NCBI GenBank assembly: GCA_947179155.2
Contig: OX359276.1
Coordinates: 41,812,192-41,876,191, forward strand
Source: Hedera helix
Lineage: Eukaryota; Streptophyta; Magnoliopsida; Apiales; Araliaceae
Reading direction: 5' to 3'
DNA length: 64,000 bases
Below the pieces are notes generated by a model. That model searched no databases. It was not told the DNA's origin and worked only from the letters and a program-made list of their open reading frames with translations. This document shows, in pieces, positions 55,904 to 64,000 of the stretch. Position numbers and translations under genes: made by a program. Within the stretch, counting starts at the first letter, position 1. Every line of letters begins with the position of its first letter.

Positions 55904-58779
55904 TGTGACGCCCCCAAATCTGGGCCCACACAGCCCAAACTTGAGTTGTCAAAATACTACAACAAAATTATTACAACAAAGCACAACGTACAACAATACA
56001 GTATATAATAATACACAACTAAGTCTTCACTATTATTGCCACACTATTTTACAAAACGTGAAGACTATGATAACTATTCCTCGGACCCTCACTCCATTCC
56101 CCGGCTAGACCCTGTTATGTTTTCATCTCCTGTTGAAAAACAATGGAACAAAAGAAAGGGTGAGCTCAAATAGCCCAGTAAAGAATATCATGACTAAGAT
56201 AATGACGAATAAATTATCATTAGTCTTCAACAGTTGAGTTCTTGATAGAATACAATAGACTACAAGGTTTATATCAAAAACTGCAGTTAAATTCTTAAAC
56301 AACGTTCAGATCAATAATAGCAGCGGAATGAGTAATCTATTAGAAGAATAATGCAGACTATAATGTCCACTCGGTTCTCTTTTTAGGAAAAACATCATCA
56401 ACTTTTATCATCTGAAATATCATTAGTCAAGATAATACAAATTCACAGTTCCTGATCATAATCATGCAGATCAACAGTTCATCTTTGCACTACGGGCCAA
56501 AGACATTCAATATAACACCAACGGTCATGATTATACCAGATTCAGCCTTTGGTCATAATCATACCAAACAACAGTTCATCTTTGCACTACGGGCCAAAGA
56601 GAACATTCACCACGTGCCATAAAAGACACCGAACAGATGTATCGCCTTTAACCTATTATATCGCCTTTAACCTATCATCTGTTCAACAAATATATCACAT
56701 CTGTGCCCCCGGCCACAGATATTCACAACAGCTTGATTTTTGGATGATTAGAATGATATAAATGATGAACAGAAGAAATAGGATAACAATAAGTATCGGA
56801 AGTTTACTTTGTACAGATTCAAATAATGTCCAAATTGTCAACATGATGTGGAGTGAAATTCAAGATCCACAGTTCAGAATAACGGTTACAATTCAATAGA
56901 AAGGTTCACGTAAATAGGAAGGTTCAGTTGAAATAATGAAGTTCAACTATTATGGAACATATAATATTTTCAGGAATTATAGAAGCAATAGTTCCATAAT
57001 AAATTTCGATTTAGGAGTATGAAAGAAAATAATATCCCTTACCGTAGCAGGTTTGATTAACAAAAGGTGAAGGAAATTAATACAAAGGGTTATTCACCAA
57101 CAGGCGGCAATCCGCTCCGTAAGGTTATTCCCACAATTTAATAGAATTTAAGTACAAAGAGTTATTCACCAAACAGGCGGCAATCCGCTCCGTAAGGTTA
57201 TTCCCACAATTTAATAGAATTTGAGTACAAAGAGTTATTCACCAAACAGGCGGCAATCCGCTCCGTAAGGTTATTCTCAGAGATTAATAATGAATGAATA
57301 CGAAAGGTTATTCACCAACAGGCGGCAATCCGCTCCGTAAGGTTATTCCCACAATTTAATACATGGAAATAAATACGAAAGGTTATTCACCAACAGGCGA
57401 TAATCCGCGCCGTAAGGTTATTCCCACAATTTAATACATGGAAATAAATGGCACATCTTATGAGTAAGAAAGAAACGATATTATTTTTGAGAATCAAATA
57501 ATGATAATCCCTTACCATAGTACGTTTGAATATTGGAAGATGAAAAAGATGGTATCCCTTACCGTAACACGTGACTGGATATTGATTTAAATGAGGTTGA
57601 TTAACTTGAACAGTACACGTATACTTATAGATCTTCACAAATACTCAAGATGACTTAAGCACACTTAGAGAGAACTTTCACAAGAAGTATTTAGAGAGAG
57701 AAAGAAAGAACAAGTAAGGAAGTTTATGAAAAATCCTTAAGTTAAGGCTTCTATTTATAGCCAAAAATCTTATCATTCATTTAATCTAAACCATTCATTT
57801 AAAGATCACCTTTTAATCTACACCATCCATTTCAAATATTATATTATCTTTAATCTACACCATTCATTTCATATCACCTAATAATCACCTAACTTTATAT
57901 TATAAACAAATCAATTTAATTATTCAACAATAATTTACACTTTAATCTACACCATTCATTTCATATCACCTAATAATCACCTAACTTTATATTATAAACA
58001 AATCAATTCAATTATTCAACAATAATTCACACTTTAATCTACACCATTCATTTCATATCACCTAATAATCACCTAACTTTATATTATAAACAAATAACTT
58101 TATCAATTCAATTATTATGACTAATTGTTATAAATACAGTATAGTTAGCTCTTAGATATCAAGTCAATAAATTAATGAAATACAACTGTTTAAATAACAT
58201 CATAATAGAGATAACAATAATGTAAAATAAAGCATACGTTACTGTGTAATGACAATTATTGAATCAATAATGCAAAATACTGTGTAACAACAATTATTGA
58301 ATTGATAATATAAAATATTATGCAGTGACAATTATCGATGAAATGATGCGTAACAGTTACGGTGTCAATTATCAGACCAATAATATGAGACACTATGCAA
58401 TACCGTGTGTTACTGTAGAGTACCGTGTGTTACAGAAAATACCATAAACTACCGTATGCTACTATTCTTTTATCACCGGTATTTTAACAGTTCCGTTGAC
58501 TATTTTTATTTAAAAAGGTTACTTCTATCGTTTTCTATATCCGACAAATATTCCGTTGTGGGGTCCACCAATAATTTATTATTTCGGCGCCGTCGTACGG
58601 CACGAATATTCCCCGACCAAACGAATATTCCCCGACAAAGCGAATATTGTCCGACAAAATAAAATTTGCACATAACATCCTTAACTTTCAATTTTGTTAA
58701 TTTAACCACTTACTGTTTCAAAAAAAATATATATGAAGAAAAATTAAATTTTGTATTTCATAAAATTCGGGGTCTTACA
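55904..58779 (-). repeat. 5' LTR of the chromovirus
   Basis: 2,876 bp, offset exactly 6,440 bp from the 3' LTR and identical apart from two noticed substitutions. Carries the same 5-unit array (57081-57430), the same 92-bp units (about 57849-58100) and the TATA box. Confidence 0.95.
57751..57760 (-). promoter_or_regulatory. LTR core promoter TATA box
   Basis: CTATAAATAG on the minus strand, in the best match to a plant TATA context in the LTR; transcription would start about 30 bp lower and run toward the internal region. Confidence 0.6.
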
Positions 58780-58886
58780 CCGTAGCCCTTAACCAATTTA
58801 AAATGTTATATAAATACATAGGATTGAAATATAAGACAACTTCAAATACACTTGCATATTTATCGAATAAAAGAGAATATTTATTT

Positions 58887-59443
58887 ACATATACTCTTTT
58901 TGTCCTAAGATCAAGAGTCGGAACTACAGTAAGAGCAATATAGACAACTGCCTATATTGAAAAATAAAATTAATAGTTTAGTTTAGAATAAAATTACACT
59001 GGTAGCCCAACTAGCTTAGTGGTTAGTGAGTGGTGAGTTTTATTTATTTTTTCAACAAAAAATATATGTACTCAATTTTATATATTTTTTTTAAAAAATC
59101 TACCTACTTTACAATGGGGAAAAAATTCTGCTTACCTTGAATTTTGATCATGCTTTCGCCCCTGCCTATGATAAAAGTTTTTATTATTATTTTAAGTAGT
59201 CCCAAGTTAAATGTTTACTTATCTTAAATAATTTATTTTTTACAATAATTTGCATATAATATCCTTAGTATTAATTATCATATTTCTTTTCTCTATTCAT
59301 ATTTATGAAACATCATTACTAATATGCAGAAAACTATGTAATTAAATGAGAATTTAAATATGAGTAATTTTGTCATTTTATTCTCTTTCTTAATATGCGT
59401 AAAAAATTAATCAAAATTTTTATCCTAAGACAGAAGGAGTACA
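58887..59443. mobile_element. Stowaway-like element
   Basis: ACTCTTTTTGTCCTAAG at the left and, reversed, ACTCCTTCTGTCTTAGGAT at the right, resembling the ACTCCCTCCGTCC ends of plant Stowaway-type repeats. The interior is AT-rich and includes a SINE-like piece. The TA target duplication is not clear. Confidence 0.35.
58997..59045 (+). mobile_element. SINE-like head (pol III A-box)
   Basis: GGTAGCCCAACTAGCTTAGTGG followed by TTAGTGAG: TAGCTTAGTGG fits the A box of a tRNA-derived promoter. No clear B box follows, so it is a short relic. Confidence 0.35.
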
Positions 59444-61156
59444 AAGATTATAGTAGTATAGCTAACCAACCCTATATTCTTAATGTGGAATCTCACATGA
59501 GCAACACAATAGTTGTACTTTTAAGTTTTAATACTAACATTCTTAATTTGGGTACTTTTAGGAGTAATAATCACGAGCTCTTAAGTTAATCATGAAATCC
59601 ACCATCTCCGCGATAATTGGAGTCTTAAGTCCATATTATGGATTTGATTAGCGCGTGATATATTTTAATTGAGGACAAATTTGATCACTTGGGAATTTTT
59701 TGTCCCTTGTTCTTGAATCATTAATAAACCAATAATACTCTCCCCGCCAAAATAAATGTTCTACTATATTTACTAGTAATTTTTTATGATTAAATTAATC
59801 GTTTTTAAAATTTATAATGTATCATACTTAAATAACTTTTCAAAATCACAAACGTTGGGGTTACGAGTAATTTTTATAAAATTTATTATGGTCATACACC
59901 TATATTCATATATATTTTTTTTATAGATTTGAATTTTAAAAAAATGTTCAATTCAATTTTAAGAGTCAAATACTCAAATTAGTATATTTATTCCTAAATG
60001 AGGGAGTCCGTGAGGTCTAAGTTTAATAATTAAGATTGTGATACTGTGATTTTTAAATATCAAGTTTAATTTTTACTTATGTGAAGTTATTTTCTTATTT
60101 ATAAAAATTTATTTTTTATTTATGTGAAATTTATTTATAAATTTATTTATTTATTTTTTTATAAAATTTGATTGATTATTAATATCGTAATAATATAATG
60201 ATGTACTTGAAACTAAACTACATAAGAAAATTGTTGGCAATGAAGTTGTGACAAATAATATAAAGCAAAAATAATAATACATTAAAATAATTAATAAAAA
60301 CAAAAGATATACTAAATAAAAATAATAATTAATAAATAAATAAAGATAAAAAGAGGGTTGGAAACTAGGTGCCCCACATTGTAGTAAATTGGTCGTGCCT
60401 CAATAATGCATGCAACTTGAGGCTGTCTTTTACGTTGTCTGATTCTTCTACGGAAACGACACCTGCGGTATGGACCAATCAAGGGGTAAGTTTGTCTTTT
60501 GAGAAACAACAGTCACACCCTTCCACTTATTAACGGACACGTTGTCTTATTGAATATAGGCTAACTTAAATTTAATATATGTGATAGGTAACTTAAATTT
60601 ATATTTTTAAATAAATTTAATTTTTTTTGTCTATAATTAATTTTAAATATAATTTATTTAATTAATAAATATAATATTTAAAGTATAAATATATCGCACC
60701 ATTTAATATTATATGTTTAGAGGTTCAAACAACGTAAACGTTGTATACGTAATTAAAAAAAAAAATTGATTTAAAGTCCTATTTATATGTATTATCCTAA
60801 CATTACACTAAAACGTAAGTACTAAAAGCGAATATTAAATTTACGTGTTTGTATGTGATAGATTATAATGATTAATTAGTTTAAAATAATATAAATAATC
60901 ATATTTAGACACATAATTTAATATTTTGTTTTAAAACTCGTGGTTTAGTCACGGTAACTTAATTGATATTGTGTACAATTCGTATTAGTATAATATTAGG
61001 ATACGGTACTATTGTATCGAGTATTATATCATGTAATTGTTACCATGTTTTCTACTCAATTTAAGTGATAAAATTATATATATAAAAAAAGATAAAATTA
61101 TTCTTAAAAATTATCGTTCTATAAATGCATTTCTAATTTTACGATGCAAGATATCG
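59444..61156. other. AT-rich intergenic region
   Basis: No recognised gene. 60000-60195 resembles the repeat at 44310-44520. 60360-60545 is a GC-richer patch (contains CGGAAACGACACCTGCGG) without a usable frame, perhaps part of a promoter or gene relic. Confidence 0.4.
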
Positions 61157-61783
61157 TCTATATTATAAAGGGAGAGCATAGTTTTTGGTCTCTTGTTGTC
61201 CTCACTTTATAATTTCAATTATACCCTTCTTTTTTAATTATTTTTTTAAATATAATTTCATGTTTATTTACCTAATTTAAGACTTTCTTAACGTAAATGT
61301 CGATTTGATCTTTTGAATAAAACTCACTTACAACTTTCAAAATAAACGGTTCATTATCTATTCACGTTCTTATTCTCCTCTCAACTATTCCCACTTTCTT
61401 CTCTTCTCTCATTTGTTCACTAATCTAATTCTTTTTTATCTTTCTCTTTTCGTTATCCCAAGGTTCTTTCGTTATTATTTTTTTTATCTTATTATTTTTA
61501 AATCTATATTATAAAAAGAGAGCAGAGTCTTTGGTTTCTTAGTGTACTTATTTTATAATCTTAATTTTATCCTTCTTTTTAACTAATTTTTTTTATAATT
61601 TTATAATTATTAACGTAATTTAAGATTTATTTATTTTTTTCTCAACTACTCACACTGTTTATTCTTATTTATCTTTTTAACTTTGTCTCTTCTATCCTAA
61701 GTTTCTTCCATCACTTATTTTCTTATTTTTAATAATTAATAATTAAAAATAATTAACACATAAAGTGTGCGCGAGAAGACTAA
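61157..61783 (+). mobile_element. Helitron-like elements, two 5' ends and one 3' end
   Basis: 61157 starts TCTATATTATAAAGGGAGAG and 61503 starts TCTATATTATAAAAAGAGAG; about 120 bp after each are similar (GGTCTCTTGTTGTCC versus GGTTTCTTAGTGTAC). 61783 is the last base of GTGCGCGAGAAGACTAA, a CTRR-type end followed by T, with a small ACAC/GTGT hairpin 12-25 bp earlier. The second copy (61503-61783, 281 bp) therefore has TC start, CTAA end and an A/T host site. Both lack coding capacity. Confidence 0.4.
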
Positions 61784-63330
61784 TTTTGGAATAAAGCAAA
61801 AAATTTACAATAAAAGAGATGGGGGCAATTATGTGAAGTCCACTAACTCTTTTTTTTTTATGTGATAATTAAGTCCACTAACTCTTGATGAGTTAATTAC
61901 TATGCTCCTCATTATGAAGTGCAAAGAAAGAATAGACAGGCCATTAGCGGGTATAAGCCATGCAAAATGAAAGGACCTTTTACTAATTCCAAATAATTAG
62001 GCATGAGATCACCTGTATTTAAATTCTATTTTGTGTATCTGTATTTAGAGATATTGAACTATGAGATATACATAAACTTCATATTTTGAATCCACAGATA
62101 TACGCATATTTCATAATTCTATGTTTTTAAATATAAAAATACGGAATTTTTTTTTGAATACAGGTGAATTGAGCTCAAATAATTAAGATGTTTACCAAAA
62201 CAAGAAATGAGCCTAAGTTAGGGTCCACTAAACCACAACTCACCAAAAGAACTGGGCTCCATTATTCCCTTTAGTAAACGTACCCATGTGAATCCAACTA
62301 GATTTTTGAGATTCAATTGAGGGCAAGTGTTTAGATTGAAATACCAACAATGTCCTTGGTGATGATTTGACCTGTTTATTATTGCTTCCTTAATCCTTAT
62401 CTGAAATTACTATTATGAATATAATTTTAATGGATTTTATTAAAAAAAATAAACAATAAAATGGGCTAACCTTTTTGGTTATCATTTTCGTTTACAGCTT
62501 TCATATTCAAATTTCTTTATAAATTTTGCTTTCTTAATGTTCTATAAAATTTGTAAACTAAATCATATCGTTTCTGAAAAACATTCTTAAATTTTTAGTC
62601 AACTTATATATCAAAATTGTATAACATAATTTTATCTATTTTAATCTTAATTTTTGAAGCAAAAAATATATCTTTTGGAGCAAATGAAAAAATAGAAAGG
62701 AGCAGATATTTTCGGCGCACATTTTTAATTTTTATCGCGTGATACAATATATATTTGTAAACTTTGTGATAAATGTTTTTTTTATCATTCTAATATAATA
62801 GTTTGTTTGTTGCAAAAAAGAAATATATATTTGTATTGAAAATTATTCATTTACACACAATAAAAAATGTGGGCTTGAAATAGTCTTTTTGTTCTAAATT
62901 ATAAAATTAATATTGACTTTCGAAAAGTCAATTTAAAACTTATTTAAATTTTAAAAATAATAAATTTTATAATTCATAATATTTTTTAAGTAATTTATAA
63001 TATTCATAATTATATTAATCTAAACTAAATAAATTTATATTAATTTAAATTTAAAAATATATAAAATTAAATTTTAAAAAATTAATATTTATCTTGTAAT
63101 TTGAAACTCAAATAATATGATTTAACAAATATAAGGGTAAAAGAGGTAAAAAAACGAAGCGAAAGTGGCAGCTAGGCCAATGGTATGACTGAGAAAGGCA
63201 GATTGTGGGGACTGAGTTTAAATGCGGAGCTTTCCTACGACAGAAGGGAGAGGAATAGACAAAAACAGTGGAGCAGTTGGTCACATTAGAAAGGGACCGC
63301 TTTCTTGTACTTATTGGTCCAAGCTTGGGA
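61784..63330. other. AT-rich intergenic region with a GC-richer patch
   Basis: No recognised gene. 63150-63330 is noticeably GC-richer (contains GAAAGTGGCAGCTAGGCC and GGGACCGCTTTCTTG) and could be a promoter or leader of a gene outside the window. Confidence 0.35.
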
Positions 63331-63484
63331 CAAAATAAACACTATTACATACACACTTTTAGAATAAAAATTATCATTTAATTATTAAAAAATAAAATTT
63401 AATATAATTTTTTGGATTAAATTTTATTTTTTAATAATTTAAATAAAAATTTGTGTCCCAAAATTTTAAATTTAGACTTATTCG
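63331..63484. mobile_element. Small foldback MITE, copy 3 of 3
   Basis: Same family as 29650-29807: inverted halves with TTATTAAAAAATAAAATTTA and AATTTTAAATTTAGACTTA at the end. Confidence 0.5.
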
Positions 63485-64000
63485 ACAAAAAATATAAATC
63501 AATTAATCCTGTTGTGAGTTGGCGCGCTAAAAATTAGAGTTTTTATTTTTAAAATTTCTTAATTTCACAAGTAATTAATATCTATATTAAAAAATTGATT
63601 AGAGTTTAATTTTTAATTAGTTAAAGAATCAATCGAGTTAACTCGATATTGATTCATATTATTCAATCGAGTTGATTTGATAAAAATAAATATTGTGTTT
63701 AATAATTTTAATCGAGTAGATTCAGTAATCACTAATTTTATGTTTAATTATTTATTGTATTAATTTTTATTTATTTTTAATTATTGATAATAGGTGCATA
63801 AATCAATCTCTATATTTGACAGACCAACTTGAATTTAGTATGTGATAAAGGTGATATAAAAGTTGAACTTTACGTTATGAACTATAACAATTTACATACT
63901 TAAGGTTGTATGTCAAGTGTATATAATGTTCATTATACATTTGAGATTAAGTTTTTTAAGATTTGAATTGGGATAAAATAAAAATAAAAATAAAATAATT
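63485..64000. other. Intergenic, nothing recognised
   Basis: AT-rich to the window edge; several TCGAGTTGA/TCGAGTTAA-type motifs occur at 63650-63720 but no clear element. Confidence 0.35.

Larger units (their letters stand above)
49464..58779 (-). mobile_element. Complete young Ty3/gypsy chromovirus insertion (Tekay/Del-like), internally deleted
   Basis: 9,316 bp with a perfect 5-bp target duplication CCGTA (49459-49463 and 58780-58784). Both LTRs are 2,876 bp (49464-52339 and 55904-58779) and differ at only two positions that I noticed on reading (51283/57723 and 51496/57936). The element is read on the minus strand: 5' LTR, primer-binding site, an unknown 5' frame, a damaged protease region, a deletion of most of reverse transcriptase, then RNase H, integrase and chromodomain, polypurine tract, 3' LTR. 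The internal region is only 3.56 kb and lacks a recognisable gag, so the element cannot replicate alone. Near-identical LTRs mean recent insertion, so enzymes must have come from an intact relative. Confidence 0.93.

Noticed and set aside
58997..59045. A tRNA gene
   Set aside because: Only an A-box-like motif is present; no cloverleaf and no B box could be formed.

Overview
This window is nuclear DNA from a flowering plant, most likely a dicot. It is strongly AT-rich and gene-sparse. Protein genes are split by GT-AG introns and match plant families: a receptor-like cytoplasmic kinase, a plastid PHT4-type anion transporter, a GID1-like carboxylesterase and a small conserved organelle-type membrane protein. 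Most of the remaining sequence is LTR retrotransposons, solo LTRs, hAT-type elements and MITEs. I saw no rRNA or tRNA gene and nothing prokaryotic.

Layout. 1-594: 5' end of a minus-strand calmodulin-binding-type receptor-like cytoplasmic kinase that runs off the left edge. 684-3158: probable degenerate hAT-type element holding pieces of other genes. 3213-19069: a nested repeat block. A foldback element with inverted arms and a TAA/TTA centre was invaded by LTR A (3641-16670) and solo LTR E (16751-18620). LTR A was then invaded by solo LTR B (4336-6239), an inverted LTR pair C (7322-13601) and solo LTR D (14592-16312). 20569-26956: complete eight-exon plastid anion transporter gene on the minus strand. 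Its fifth intron hosts an intact carboxylesterase gene on the opposite strand, and its first intron holds broken pieces of at least two unrelated genes.

28554-36776: Tourist-like and hAT-type non-autonomous elements with recognisable target duplications, plus a broken gene remnant after 31634. 39204-40112: two-exon gene for a 188-residue conserved plant protein. 40605-41635: a palindrome of about 1 kb. 42067-48542: more microsatellite, MITE and hAT copies and an unidentified coding remnant. 49464-58779: a complete, very young Ty3/gypsy chromovirus (Tekay/Del-like) insertion with 2,876-bp LTRs, a perfect 5-bp target duplication and a deleted, chimeric internal region. 58785-64000: AT-rich intergenic DNA with SINE-, Stowaway- and Helitron-like remains.

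The four host genes show no functional clustering. The main biology is repeat dynamics: nested insertion, inverted LTR arms able to form a multi-kilobase hairpin transcript, gene-fragment capture, and recent movement of an element that lacks its own reverse transcriptase core and a recognisable gag. All domain and family names come from reading the translations; no database search was possible.
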